Assembly (NCBI RefSeq): GCF_027622945.1 | Contig: NZ_JAPZVQ010000004.1 | Coordinates: forward strand, 186,001-250,000 | DNA from: Glycomyces lechevalierae | GTDB lineage: Bacteria > Actinomycetota > Actinomycetes > Mycobacteriales > Micromonosporaceae | Length of the DNA: 64,000 nucleotides | Direction: 5' to 3' | Shown here: positions 9,230 through 18,123 of the stretch, piece by piece | Layout: every line of letters starts with the position of its first letter | Position numbering within the stretch: the first letter of the stretch is position 1 | Translations under genes and position numbers: made by a program | Notes under the pieces: generated by a model | What the model saw: only the letters and a program-made list of their open reading frames with translations | Told to the model about the DNA's origin: nothing | Databases searched by the model: none

Positions 9230-9231
9230 GG

Positions 9232-9930
9232 CTACAGGTCCGTCTGGTCGTAACCGGTCAGGACGGTCACCTGCTGGCCCGAGGTCACGTCGCGCAACTC
9301 GCCGAGCAGGCCGGACGGGCTCTTGCCCTTCTTGAGGCGCACCGTGTACGTCATCTCGATGAGCGCGCCGCCGCGGATCGTCTCCATGCTGACCTGCTCG
9401 AACTCGTCGGTGTTGCGGATGAGCACGTCGTCGATGCGGTCGGCGTAGTCCTCGTCGGTGCCGTCCACGACGGCCGGCACGTGGACCTTCACGACCTGGC
9501 GCTGCACGTTGTGGGCGAACCAGTTGAAGCGGTGCATGATGAGCAGCACGAGGCAGACGACGACCGTGGCGATGATCGCCAGCAGGTAGAAGCGGGTGCC
9601 GCAGGCCATGCCCACGCCCATGACCAGGAAGATGTACCCGACGTCGCGGGTCTCCTTGAGGGCGTTGCGGAACCGGATGATCGAGAGGGCGCCGACGAGC
9701 GCGAAGGCGCGCGCCACGTTCGAGCCGACGATCAGCATGATCACGCTGATGACCACGCCCATGATGATGAGGGTCTGCACGTACGACTGGCTGTACGAGA
9801 CGTTCTGGTGCGTGTGGCGGTAGACGATGCCGATCACACAGCTCAGCAGGAACGACAGGGTCAGCGAGATGGCGATGTCCGCCACGCTGAACTCGGCCGA
9901 GAGGTCGTTGAAGTTCGTCAGGAAGTCCAT
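9232..9930 (-). CDS. DUF4956 membrane protein
   Basis: This 232-residue protein has about four transmembrane helices in the first 140 residues (around 20-38, 50-70, 75-90, 112-135), with the conserved RAFALVGALSIIRFRNALKE segment, then a cytosolic alpha/beta tail. This matches the DUF4956 family, whose members are regularly encoded beside VTC-domain polyphosphate polymerases and CotH proteins. The stop is 2 nt from the CotH start and the gene follows the VTC gene by 20 nt, so the three are almost certainly co-translated. The function is unknown; a membrane partner for polyphosphate synthesis or export is an inference. Confidence 0.88.
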   Translation of the reverse strand: MDFLTNFNDLSAEFSVADIAISLTLSFLLSCVIGIVYRHTHQNVSYSQSYVQTLIIMGVVISVIMLIVGSNVARAFALVGALSIIRFRNALKETRDVGYIFLVMGVGMACGTRFYLLAIIATVVVCLVLLIMHRFNWFAHNVQRQVVKVHVPAVVDGTDEDYADRIDDVLIRNTDEFEQVSMETIRGGALIEMTYTVRLKKGKSPSGLLGELRDVTSGQQVTVLTGYDQTDL

Positions 9931-9950
9931 GGCTGCTTTCTTGGGATGGG

Positions 9951-10799
9951 TCAGACGGAGGCGGTGGCGGGCTGCGGCTCCGCGCGGACGAGGTAGTCGT
10001 CCTCGACGGGCACGTGGAACACCGAGCGCGGGGCTAGGCCGTGCGCCTCGATGCTCTGGCAGTACTTGGAGATCCGCACGACGGACATGCCGAGGCGCGC
10101 GGCCGTGTCGGTGACCCAGTACGGGACCCGCTCGTTGGCCTTGACCTCGACGACCGCCTTGTGCGGCGGGATGATGAGCCGGTTCTCGACCTCCGCGCCG
10201 AGGTGGAGGTCGCGGTCGCGGCCGCGCACCCGGTGGTCGATGGTGACGCGCAGTCCGAGGTCGGCGTCCGAACCGAGGTAGGCCTCGCGGTTGTAGGCGG
10301 TGATCGCGGTGGGCCGCAGCCCGTGCCCGTCGACCAGGCCCATGACCTCCTCGAGGAACGGCCGCTGCTCGGGCTCGTGGTCGATGAGTGTGGCCTCATC
10401 GCAGAGCTTGCGCGCCAAGAGGTACGGGACCTTGACGCGCCGCTTCTGGGTGACCCGGTTGACGCGCTGCTTGATCTCGATGAACACCGGCGTGTCGTCG
10501 TGGAGCTCGTGGCGCTCGCCGTAGGCGCGCACCCGGAGCTTGCGGCGGAACCGCAGGCCCTCGATCTTCTCCCAGTAGTACCGCAGCGAGGTCGAGTCGT
10601 AGTACAGGCTGCACACCGGGTACCCGCCGCGCGTGGTGAACGGGTCGGCCTCCATGCGCGCGGCCAGCTCCTCGCGCAGCCGCGGCACCTCCTCGTAGGA
10701 GAGGAGGTACTTGATCTCGAACCGGTTGAACGAGTGCAGCGCGCTCGCGGTGCGGCGCAGCTGGCCATCGGTGTCAGGCGGGATGCCCGTGTCGCTCAT
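9951..10799 (-). CDS. VTC-domain polyphosphate polymerase-like protein
   Basis: This 282-residue soluble protein has the VTC tunnel-fold motifs: FNRFEIKYLL, SLYYDST, RRKLRVRAYG, FIEIKQR, VEVKAN and SKYC. In yeast Vtc4 these basic and acidic strands form the polymerase tunnel that makes polyphosphate from ATP. It is encoded with a DUF4956 membrane protein and a CotH kinase. On the minus strand AAGGAG precedes the ATG. Whether it makes polyphosphate or another polymer has not been shown from sequence. Confidence 0.9.
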   Translation of the reverse strand: MSDTGIPPDTDGQLRRTASALHSFNRFEIKYLLSYEEVPRLREELAARMEADPFTTRGGYPVCSLYYDSTSLRYYWEKIEGLRFRRKLRVRAYGERHELHDDTPVFIEIKQRVNRVTQKRRVKVPYLLARKLCDEATLIDHEPEQRPFLEEVMGLVDGHGLRPTAITAYNREAYLGSDADLGLRVTIDHRVRGRDRDLHLGAEVENRLIIPPHKAVVEVKANERVPYWVTDTAARLGMSVVRISKYCQSIEAHGLAPRSVFHVPVEDDYLVRAEPQPATASV

Positions 10800-10938
10800 C
10801 GGCGCTCCTTGTCGTTGGGAACGCGATGAGTCAAACCGGGCCGTCTCCGATTGAACCCCGGGTTAACTCAAGACAACCTCAAGGTGCATCACGGAACGGT
10901 AACGGCGGGCGGTCCGGTTGCGGCGCAACCGGTCCCGC

Positions 10939-12516
10939 TCATTCGCTGGCGGGCGTCGGCGACTCGGTGGCGCCCTGGATCTCGGCCTCGTCCACCTGGT
11001 TCTCGGTGGGGATCACCGTGCGGTCGAGGGTCACGTCCGTCTCCGTGCCCGAGCCGACCGAGATCGAGTCGTACGCGGTGAGCGCCTTGGTCGTCGGGTC
11101 GAAGTAGAGGACGTCCATCTCCATCCGCATCGGCTCCTCGGACTGGAAGTTCCGCAGCCCGGCCGCGCCGGTGGAGCCCTCGATCATGAGGGTGGTGCCG
11201 TCCCCGAGGTCCTTCACGGCCCGCTCGTGGGTGTGCCCGGCGAGCACCAGCGGCACGACGCCCGCGAGCGGATCGGCCATCGGCGGCTCGTGGACCATCG
11301 CCACGTCGGCCCCGCCCGCGTCGACGATCGTCTGCTCAAGCCGCTCACCGGATTCGGTGAGCATCTGCTGCGCGTACTCGCTCGACGGCTGCGCGCCCTT
11401 GTCCGGCGTGAACCGCGGGTCGGCGACCCCGGCGAACTCCAGCCCCGCGATCTCCTGCACCTCGCCGTCGAGCACGATCACGTTGTCGTACGCCGAGAGC
11501 GCGGCCACGGTCGTCACCGAGTCGTGGTTGCCCTTGACGAACACGTACGGCACGTTGATCTGCTCCACCCCCTGCGAGAAGATCTCGGCCTCCTGCTCGG
11601 AGCCCCAGTCGTTCATGTCGCCGGTGTCGGCCACGGCGTCGATGTCGAACTGGTCGACCACCGACTCCATCAGGTGCCAGGCCGAGGGGTTCAGGTGGAT
11701 GTCCGAGACGTGCAGCACCCGGATCGAGTCGTCCTGGATGCCGAGCTGCGGCATGTCCATCGCGAGCGCGTAGAACTCCGAGATGTTCGTGACGAACTTC
11801 TGCAGGTTCGCGACGTACTCCTCGTAGTTCTGCGCGATGTCCTCGGCGTTGCCGACCACGCTGGGCGCGTAGGCGAGCAGGCCCTCGTAGCGCGGCTGCG
11901 AGATCGACTCGGCGCGCAGCGTCGCCGCCGCGTACCCCATGAGCGCCGCCGTCACCGCCAGCGAGGTCACCCCGGTGAGCAGGGCCCGCCGCATCGTGCG
12001 GAACGCCAGCGCGCCCACCAGCAGCCCGCACAGCGTGACGATCGCCAGGGCCTCCACGACGACGCGCACCACGGCGTCCTCGACGTCGGAGGCGAGGCTC
12101 TTCGAGGCGCTGGTGACGCCGCCGGGGGTGTTGATGATCTCCTGCGCTTCGAGGGGGTCGACGGAGTCGAGCTTGAGGTCGAGGCCGATGGGCCCGTCGT
12201 GGCTGTCGAAGATGACGTCGCCGAGCGGGGGGATCGTCACGATGGTCTCGCCGCTCAGATCCGGGTGGAGCGAGACGGTGGTGTCGAACGGTCCGATGTC
12301 GGCCTTCGTGCCGCCCACGAGCGCGAGGCCGCCGGCGGCCGCGCCCGTGCCGACGAAGACGATCGCGACGACGACGGCGAGCCGCTGGGCCCGCTCGGAG
12401 GCCCGCAGCCGCTTCCAGCCCGCTCTCGAGCGGCGCCACAGGGATCGCACGCGCCTCCCGGCGGGTCGGACGGCGTTCTCGATGCGGTGCAGGGCGGCGG
12501 CGAGCCGGTCGTTCAT
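10939..12516 (-). CDS. Membrane metallophosphoesterase
   Basis: This 525-residue protein has a cytosolic basic N-terminus, a membrane helix at about 45-65, an external segment, two further helices (about 155-205), then a calcineurin-like phosphoesterase domain. Metal-binding motifs are in order: VSDIHLN, DTGDMND, KGNHDS, MVHEP and AGHTHE. It lies upstream of the VTC-DUF4956-CotH genes on the same strand with a 139-nt gap and 38 nt after the sugar dehydrogenase. A role in hydrolysing a cell-surface phosphate ester is inferred; the substrate is unknown. Confidence 0.85.
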   Translation of the reverse strand: MNDRLAAALHRIENAVRPAGRRVRSLWRRSRAGWKRLRASERAQRLAVVVAIVFVGTGAAAGGLALVGGTKADIGPFDTTVSLHPDLSGETIVTIPPLGDVIFDSHDGPIGLDLKLDSVDPLEAQEIINTPGGVTSASKSLASDVEDAVVRVVVEALAIVTLCGLLVGALAFRTMRRALLTGVTSLAVTAALMGYAAATLRAESISQPRYEGLLAYAPSVVGNAEDIAQNYEEYVANLQKFVTNISEFYALAMDMPQLGIQDDSIRVLHVSDIHLNPSAWHLMESVVDQFDIDAVADTGDMNDWGSEQEAEIFSQGVEQINVPYVFVKGNHDSVTTVAALSAYDNVIVLDGEVQEIAGLEFAGVADPRFTPDKGAQPSSEYAQQMLTESGERLEQTIVDAGGADVAMVHEPPMADPLAGVVPLVLAGHTHERAVKDLGDGTTLMIEGSTGAAGLRNFQSEEPMRMEMDVLYFDPTTKALTAYDSISVGSGTETDVTLDRTVIPTENQVDEAEIQGATESPTPASE

Positions 12517-12554
12517 CTAGTGCCTTTCTCGCGCGGCTGGACTGGTCATGCGGC

Positions 12555-13706
12555 TCAGACCCTTCCCTGGGCCGCGTAGCTGGTGGAGAACCGGATGATC
12601 CGGTCGTCGGCGTCGTCGGGGGTGCAGCCGCGCTCCTCGGTGCAGCGGCCGTCGCGGTTGGAGGTCGTCACCCAGAGCATCCCGTCGGGGCCCATGGCGA
12701 CCGATCGTAGTCGACCGAACTCGTTGACGAGGCTTGCTTGCGGCTCGGCCGTGGGCGTGCCCGACTGGTCGAATTGGACGGTCCAGAGGCGCTGGCCGCG
12801 CAGGCAGGAGGTGACGAAGGTGTCCTCGAGGAAGACCGCGCCGGCGCAGGAGGCCTCGAAGGGCTCCCAGATGAGGGCGGGGTCGGCGTAGGCCTCCTCG
12901 GTGTCGGTGCCCTCGAAGTACGGCCAGCCGTAGTTCTTCCCGGCTTCGATGAGGTTGACCTCGTCGGCGACGTCCTGGCCGAACTCGGTGGCGTAGAGCT
13001 GGCCGGCGGCGTTCCAGGCGAGGCCTTCGACGTTGCGGTGGCCGAGGGTCCAGACGGGGGAGGCGGGGTCGGGGTTGCCCTCGGCGGGCTTGCCCGCGGT
13101 GGTGATGCGGAGGATCTTGCCGCCCAAGGACTCCGGGTCCTGGGCGTTGTTCCCGTCGCCGCCGTCTCCGGTGGCGGCGTAGAGGAAGCCGTCCGGGCCG
13201 AACTCGAGGGCGCCGCCGTTGTGGTTGGGGCCGGAGGGGATCCCGGTGAGGATCGGGACGGGCGCGGCGTCGGTGCTCGTGTCGATCTTGGCGATGCGGT
13301 TGTCGGTGTCGGTGGTGTAGTAGGCGTAGACCGTCGAGTCGGTGTCGTAGTCGGGGGAGACGGCGAGGCCGAGGAGGCCGCCTTCGCCGTCGTCGGCGAC
13401 GTCGACGGTGCGCAGCTCGACGGGTTCGCCCGCGGTGCCGTCCTCGGCGAGGGGGATGGTGAGGAGGCGGCCGGTGGGGCGCTCGCCCACGATCGCGGTG
13501 CCGTCGGGGAGGAAGTCGAGGCCCCAGGGGACCTCGAGGCCGTCGGCGACGACGTCCATGAACGAGGTCTGCGCCTCGGGCGAGGAGCTGGGGGAGGGGA
13601 GGCTCGGGGGCTCGCCGGTCTCGGGCTCGGGGGGCTCGCCGAAGGAGCACGACGCGAGCGTGAGTGCGGCGGCGGTGGCCGCCGCTGCCGAGAGCAACCT
13701 GCGCAT
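12555..13706 (-). CDS. PQQ-type glucose/sorbosone (aldose sugar) dehydrogenase lipoprotein
   Basis: The start is the ATG at 13706, preceded on the minus strand by TAGTCT 7 nt upstream, so the mRNA is probably leaderless. The 383-residue product has a lipoprotein signal (MRRLLSAAAATAA... LTLASC) and a beta-propeller of the soluble aldose sugar dehydrogenase (Asd/YliI) family: VPWGLDFLPDG, GPNHNGGALEFGPDG, YATEFGQD and NYGWPYFEG. Such enzymes oxidise aldoses using PQQ outside the membrane. No PQQ biosynthesis genes are in the window. Confidence 0.87.
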   Translation of the reverse strand: MRRLLSAAAATAAALTLASCSFGEPPEPETGEPPSLPSPSSSPEAQTSFMDVVADGLEVPWGLDFLPDGTAIVGERPTGRLLTIPLAEDGTAGEPVELRTVDVADDGEGGLLGLAVSPDYDTDSTVYAYYTTDTDNRIAKIDTSTDAAPVPILTGIPSGPNHNGGALEFGPDGFLYAATGDGGDGNNAQDPESLGGKILRITTAGKPAEGNPDPASPVWTLGHRNVEGLAWNAAGQLYATEFGQDVADEVNLIEAGKNYGWPYFEGTDTEEAYADPALIWEPFEASCAGAVFLEDTFVTSCLRGQRLWTVQFDQSGTPTAEPQASLVNEFGRLRSVAMGPDGMLWVTTSNRDGRCTEERGCTPDDADDRIIRFSTSYAAQGRV

Positions 13707-13883
13707 GGCCACAAGACTATAGGCAGGGCCCGACCGGGGAGCGGCGCAGTTTTCCACGCCCCACGGTTCCCCTGCGCGCGCCTCCTCTAACCCCCGCGGC
13801 CGGGAATCATGGATCCTATAGGATATACGGGGCAATGGGGCGCGAGCGCGGCGCCGAGAACGACCGACCCGGAGGAAGACGCT

Positions 13884-14801
13884 GTGGCCGTGAAGGTTTG
13901 GATCGCACACGAAGAGGGCCGCGCCCTGCTCGGCCCGCTCCCCGACGGCGTCGAGGTCGAGGTCTACGACGGCCGCGGCGACTACCCCTCCGACCCGGCC
14001 GCGCTCGACTTCTGGGTCCCGCCGTTCCTCGCCCAGTCCAAGGTCACGACCCCGCTGCGCGACATGACCTCCCTCAAGGCCATCCAGCTCCTCAGCGCCG
14101 GCGCCGAGGTCTGGGTCCCGGCCGTCCCGCCCGGCGTCACCCTCTGCGACGCGCGCGGCGTGCACACCGGCGTCACCGCCGAATGGACCCTCGGCGCGGT
14201 CATCGCCTCCATGCGCGGCTTCGACGTCTTCGCGCGCAAGCAGACCCGCCACGAATGGAAGGTCGAGTGGACCACCACGGTCGTGGGCAAGCGCGCCCTC
14301 ATCGTCGGCGCCGGCGACATCGGCGAGAAGGTCGCCGACGTCCTGACCGTGCTCGGCGTCGAGGTCGAGAAGGTCGCCCGCCGCGCCCGCCCCGGCGTGC
14401 ACCCGATCGACCGGATCGACGCGCTGCTGCCCGACTTCGACGTGGTGATCCTGATCCTCCCGCTCACCGACGCCACCCGCGGCCTCGTGGACGCGAAGTT
14501 CCTGGCCCGCATGAAGGACGGCGCGCTCCTCGTCAACGCCGCGCGCGGCCCGATCGTCGACACGGACGCCCTCGTCGCCGAAGTCGCCTCCGGCCGCCTG
14601 CGCTGCGCCGTCGACGTCGTCGACCCCGAACCGCTCCCGGCCGACCACCCGCTCTGGGACCTCGAAGGCGCCCTCATCACCCCGCACGCAGGCGCCTCGG
14701 TGGACGGCACCCTCGACCGCGCCTACGCGCCCATCGGCGCCCAGATCCGCCGCTTCGCAGCGGGCGAACCCCTGGAGAACGTGGTCAGCGACGGCTACTA
14801 G
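13884..14801 (+). CDS. D-isomer-specific 2-hydroxyacid dehydrogenase
   Basis: GTG 13884 is chosen over upstream starts because GGAGG at 13871-13875 sits 8 nt before it. The 305-residue protein has a Rossmann NAD-binding motif (IVGAGDIGEKV) and the catalytic trio of the family: Arg in NAARGPIVD, Glu in DVVDPEPLP and His in ITPHAGAS. It is close to phosphoglycerate dehydrogenase-like and GhrA-like enzymes, but the substrate (glyoxylate, hydroxypyruvate or other) cannot be assigned. It is divergent from the sugar dehydrogenase. Confidence 0.88.
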   Translation: MAVKVWIAHEEGRALLGPLPDGVEVEVYDGRGDYPSDPAALDFWVPPFLAQSKVTTPLRDMTSLKAIQLLSAGAEVWVPAVPPGVTLCDARGVHTGVTAEWTLGAVIASMRGFDVFARKQTRHEWKVEWTTTVVGKRALIVGAGDIGEKVADVLTVLGVEVEKVARRARPGVHPIDRIDALLPDFDVVILILPLTDATRGLVDAKFLARMKDGALLVNAARGPIVDTDALVAEVASGRLRCAVDVVDPEPLPADHPLWDLEGALITPHAGASVDGTLDRAYAPIGAQIRRFAAGEPLENVVSDGY

Positions 14802-14805
14802 CGGT

Positions 14806-14828
14806 CGGCTTCGGCCACGGCGAAGCCG
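14806..14828. terminator. Hairpin between convergent genes
   Basis: An 8-bp perfect stem (CGGCTTCG / CGAAGCCG) with a 7-nt loop lies immediately after the dehydrogenase stop and before the convergent membrane protein stop. Confidence 0.55.
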
Positions 14829-14836
14829 GCGAGCCG

Positions 14837-15283
14837 TCAATCGGCGGAGCGCAGCTCCTGGCCGCCGATCGCGAGGACCTGCGACAGGTTCTCGGGCTTG
14901 AGCGGGTCGAGCCGCACCTGCGACTGGTCGTCCAATATGGCCGCCACGCCCTCGTTGCCGGTGGCGAACCCGTCGATGTGCCGCCACGCGATCGTGCGGC
15001 TGGTGAACATGCCCCGCACCGCGATGCCCTCGCTCGTCACGTCGATGCCGGAGCGCCACGCCCACATGGAGACCGCGACTGGCGCGAGCAGCATCGCCAG
15101 GCCCACCGCCGCCGAGAACGCGCCCCAGATCGGCCGCTCCACGATGAGCGCCACGGACAGCGGCGTCACGGTCAGCCACGCGACGAACGCCGCGCCGGTG
15201 ACCGCCGCCGGGCGCCGGACCCGGAGCCGGCGGCCGCTGCGGGCGCCGGGGATCGGACCGGTGGAGGCATCGGTACTCGTCAT
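14837..15283 (-). CDS. Small two-helix membrane protein, PH-like
   Basis: This protein has 148 residues from ATG 15283. It has a basic N-terminus, two hydrophobic helices (about 25-75, VTGAAFVAWLTV and WGAFSAAVGLAMLL) and a C-terminal soluble part (SEGIAVRGMFTSRTIAWRHIDGF...) that looks like the bacterial PH-domain proteins common in actinobacteria. The function is unknown. The next gene on the plus strand (15407) has a similar layout, so the two may be related. Confidence 0.7.
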   Translation of the reverse strand: MTSTDASTGPIPGARSGRRLRVRRPAAVTGAAFVAWLTVTPLSVALIVERPIWGAFSAAVGLAMLLAPVAVSMWAWRSGIDVTSEGIAVRGMFTSRTIAWRHIDGFATGNEGVAAILDDQSQVRLDPLKPENLSQVLAIGGQELRSAD

Positions 15284-15406
15284 GGGACCAGCCTGACACA
15301 CCCGGGCGCGGGGTACGCAAAGTGCCGGTCCGGTTTCTGTCGGATTGTCGCTTGACGTGCCCGCTCAACGTGGCACGATCAGCGGTACAGCAGCGGCACA
15401 AGCCTG

Positions 15407-15925
15407 GTGGGGGTGGACGTGGCCGTCAAGATCACATTCCGTCCGACGACGCGCCAGGTCCTCGGCCGGGCGCTGTTCCTCTCCGGCGCCTCGCTCGTCA
15501 CCGCCCTCGTCCCCGCCGCCGCGTACATGCTCGCCGTCAGGCACTGGTACCGCTACACGACGCTCGCGCTGGTCCTCCTCGCGCTCGCGGTCGCGCTGGC
15601 GGTCGCCTACGCGGGCGCGCGCAACCGCGGGGTCGTGCTCGACGAGCGCGGCATCCACCCGCTCAAAGCCGTTGCGTCCCAGCGTCATACGGAGCGGTAC
15701 GCCGCCTGGACGGACATCGCGGACATCCGGGCCGAGCGCCGCGCGAGCCGCACCGTGCCCGTCGTCTACCTCCTCGACCCCGAGCAGAAGCCGTGGCGGC
15801 TCCAGGCGCCGTACTCGGGCCGCGCGCTCTCGACCGACGACGAGCTCGACGAGAAGATCTTCGTGATGCGCAGCCTCTGGGACGCGTACAAGCGGGGCCT
15901 CCCGCCGCACCGGCAACGCCCCTAG
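15407..15925 (+). CDS. Small two-helix membrane protein, PH-like
   Basis: This protein has 172 residues from GTG 15407; GTG 15419 (MAVKITFRP) is an equally good start. It has two hydrophobic helices (about 20-45 and 50-70) and a soluble tail with DERGIHPLKAV...YAAWTDIADIRAERR, resembling bacterial PH-domain membrane proteins. A TTGACG / CACGAT pair (15353-15379, spacing shorter than usual) may be the promoter. The function is unknown. Confidence 0.65.
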   Translation: MGVDVAVKITFRPTTRQVLGRALFLSGASLVTALVPAAAYMLAVRHWYRYTTLALVLLALAVALAVAYAGARNRGVVLDERGIHPLKAVASQRHTERYAAWTDIADIRAERRASRTVPVVYLLDPEQKPWRLQAPYSGRALSTDDELDEKIFVMRSLWDAYKRGLPPHRQRP

Positions 15926-16016
15926 CTGCATCGATGCACCTCCAGTCCGCATCCCTCGAAACGTTCCAGGGGAAAGGGCCGATCCCGCTGCTCGACGGCG
16001 CGCGCTGCGTGCGCCG

Positions 16017-16081
16017 GGAAGCGCTTGACTTGCAGGGGATCGTGGAGGCAGAATCCTCAGGCCTGGCTGGAAAGCGCTGTC
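16017..16081 (+). promoter_or_regulatory. Promoter of the GH42 gene with two LacI-type operators
   Basis: Two palindromes with the central CG of LacI-family sites flank a promoter: GGAAGCGCTTGAC (16017-16029) and GGAAAGCGCTGTC (16069-16081). The first overlaps a -35-like TTGACT (16025-16030). Occupation of both by a repressor would block transcription of the beta-galactosidase. No LacI regulator is encoded in the window. Confidence 0.6.
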
Positions 16082-16132
16082 ATGCGTCTTCGAGGCCTCA
16101 CCCCGACCGTGCCGAACACCGAAGGACCACTT

Positions 16133-18118
16133 GTGGCACATAGGAACACCGACATCATCCCCACGATCGACGGCCTCGCCTACGGCGGCGACTACAACCC
16201 CGAGCAGTGGCCCCGCGAGGTCTGGGACGAGGACGTCCGGCTCATGCGCGAGGCCGGCGTCAACCTCGTGAGCGTCAACATCTTCGCCTGGGCGAGCATC
16301 AACCCCGGGCCGGGGGAATGGGACTTCGCGCAGCTCGACGCCGTCATGGACCTCCTCGCCGAGGGCGGCGTCAAGGCCGACCTCGCCACCTCCACCGCGT
16401 CCCCGCCGCCGTGGTTCTCCCAGGCCCACCCCGAGACCCTCCCGGTGAACCCTGAAGGCGTCCGCCTCAACTCCGGCGCGCGCGCCGAATACTGCCCGCA
16501 CGCGCCCGTCTTCCAAGCGGCCGTGGTGGAAATGGCCGCCCGCCTCGCCGAGCGCTACGCCGACCATCCCGCGCTCGCCATGTGGCACATCGGCAACGAG
16601 TACTACCGCTCCTGCACGTGCGACTTCGCCGCCGAGGCCTTCCGCGCCTGGCTCCAGGAACGCCACGGCGACCTCGCCGGCCTCAACGCCGCGTGGGGCA
16701 CCACGTTCTGGTCCCAGACCTACAGCGACTGGTCCCAGGTCCTGCCCCCGCGCATCTGCGCCGAGACCCCCAACCCGGGCCTCGTGCTCGACTTCAAGCG
16801 CTTCTCCTCGGACGCGCTCCTCGAGCTCTTCCGCTCCGAGGCCGCCGCGATCGAGGTCCACAGCCCTGACAAGCCCATCACCACCAACATGATGGTCACC
16901 GGCAACTTCTCCGGCCTCGACTACCACCGCTGGGGCGAGCACGCCACCGGCCCCAACCGGCTCATCGCCACCGACCACTACCTCCTGCCGGACGGCGACA
17001 TCGACTGGCCCGCCCAGGCCGCGTTCGGCGCCGACGCGTCCCGCGGCCTCGCCGCCGGCGACCCCTGGCTGCTCATGGAGCAGTCCTCCAACTCCTCCGC
17101 CTGGCGCCGCGGCTACTTCGCCAAACGCCCCGGCGACCTCCTGCGCCACTCACTCTCCTATGTGGCCCGCGGCTCCGAAGGCGCCATGTTCTTCCAATGG
17201 CGTGCCTCCCGCTACGGCGCCGAGCGCTACCACTCCGCGATGGTCCCCCACGGCGGCACCGACTCCAAGGTCTTCCGCGAGGTCAAAGAACTCGGCGCCT
17301 GGCTCAAGAACCTGGCCGAGATCAAAGGCTCCACCGTGGACGCCAACGCCGCGATCCTCCTGGACTTCAACTCCTGCTGGGCCGCAGGCACCCCCGGCCA
17401 GCCGTCCTCCGACATGGACACCTACCCCGAACTGCGCCGCTGGCACGCCGCCCTCTGGCACCGCGGTGTCACCACCGACCTCGTCAACCCCGCCTGGGAC
17501 CTCAGCCGCTACACGCACGTCTTCGCCCCGCACCTCTACCTCCTCGACGACGACGCGAACCTCCGCGCCTACGTCGAGAACGGCGGCACCCTCGTCGTCG
17601 GCCCCTATTCCGGCATCGTCGACTCCAACGAGCACGTCCACCCCGGCCTCCCCGGCGCCCTCGGCGACCTCCTCGGTATCCGTGTCGAAGAGTTCGTCCC
17701 GATCCCCAACGGCGACAAGGTCGCCCTCGACAACGGCTGGGAAGGCCACACCTGGTCCGAAGTCACCCACGCCCTCGACGCCGACGTCGTCGCCAACTTC
17801 GAGGACTACCCCGAGACCGGGGCCGTGTTCCGCCGCAGTCTCGGCCGGGGCCAGGTCTGGTACCTGGCGACCCGCCTCGCCGACCTCGACCCCTTCCTCT
17901 CCAGCCTCGACCTTCCCGCCGACTTCCCCGAGACCCCGGCCGACCTCGAACTCGTCCGCCGCTCCCGCCCGGCCGGCCCGACCTACCTGTTCGCCATCAA
18001 CCACGGCGACGAACCCGCCAAAGTCCCCGCCACCGGCCGCAACCTCCTCACCGGCAAGCCGTGGGCGCCGATGCTCTCCCTGAAACCCGGCGAATGCGCC
18101 GTGATCCGCGAAGCCTGA
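16133..18118 (+). CDS. Beta-galactosidase, glycoside hydrolase family 42
   Basis: This 661-residue protein starts at GTG 16133 after GAAGGA; an ATG at 16082 is possible but lacks a binding site. It has a TIM barrel with the GH42 hallmarks GGDYNPEQWP near the N-terminus, the acid/base E156 in WHIGNEYY, the nucleophile E316 in LLMEQSSN, and cysteines C121, C161 and C163 (EYCPHA, SCTCDF) that often bind zinc. Trimerisation and C-terminal domains follow to normal length. There is no signal peptide, so it acts in the cytosol on imported beta-galactosides. It is preceded by two LacI-type operators. Confidence 0.95.
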   Translation: MAHRNTDIIPTIDGLAYGGDYNPEQWPREVWDEDVRLMREAGVNLVSVNIFAWASINPGPGEWDFAQLDAVMDLLAEGGVKADLATSTASPPPWFSQAHPETLPVNPEGVRLNSGARAEYCPHAPVFQAAVVEMAARLAERYADHPALAMWHIGNEYYRSCTCDFAAEAFRAWLQERHGDLAGLNAAWGTTFWSQTYSDWSQVLPPRICAETPNPGLVLDFKRFSSDALLELFRSEAAAIEVHSPDKPITTNMMVTGNFSGLDYHRWGEHATGPNRLIATDHYLLPDGDIDWPAQAAFGADASRGLAAGDPWLLMEQSSNSSAWRRGYFAKRPGDLLRHSLSYVARGSEGAMFFQWRASRYGAERYHSAMVPHGGTDSKVFREVKELGAWLKNLAEIKGSTVDANAAILLDFNSCWAAGTPGQPSSDMDTYPELRRWHAALWHRGVTTDLVNPAWDLSRYTHVFAPHLYLLDDDANLRAYVENGGTLVVGPYSGIVDSNEHVHPGLPGALGDLLGIRVEEFVPIPNGDKVALDNGWEGHTWSEVTHALDADVVANFEDYPETGAVFRRSLGRGQVWYLATRLADLDPFLSSLDLPADFPETPADLELVRRSRPAGPTYLFAINHGDEPAKVPATGRNLLTGKPWAPMLSLKPGECAVIREA

Positions 18119-18123
18119 CAAGC

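Noticed and set aside
12555..15401. A very long minus-strand open frame spanning the sugar dehydrogenase and continuing upstream across the hydroxyacid dehydrogenase region
   Set aside because: Only the part from 13706 shows a lipoprotein signal and family motifs; the upstream part is the shadow of the plus-strand dehydrogenase in GC-rich DNA.
16082..16132. An ATG at 16082 as the GH42 start
   Set aside because: It would place the start directly at the second LacI-type operator with no binding site; GTG 16133 has GAAGGA upstream and gives the normal N-terminus.
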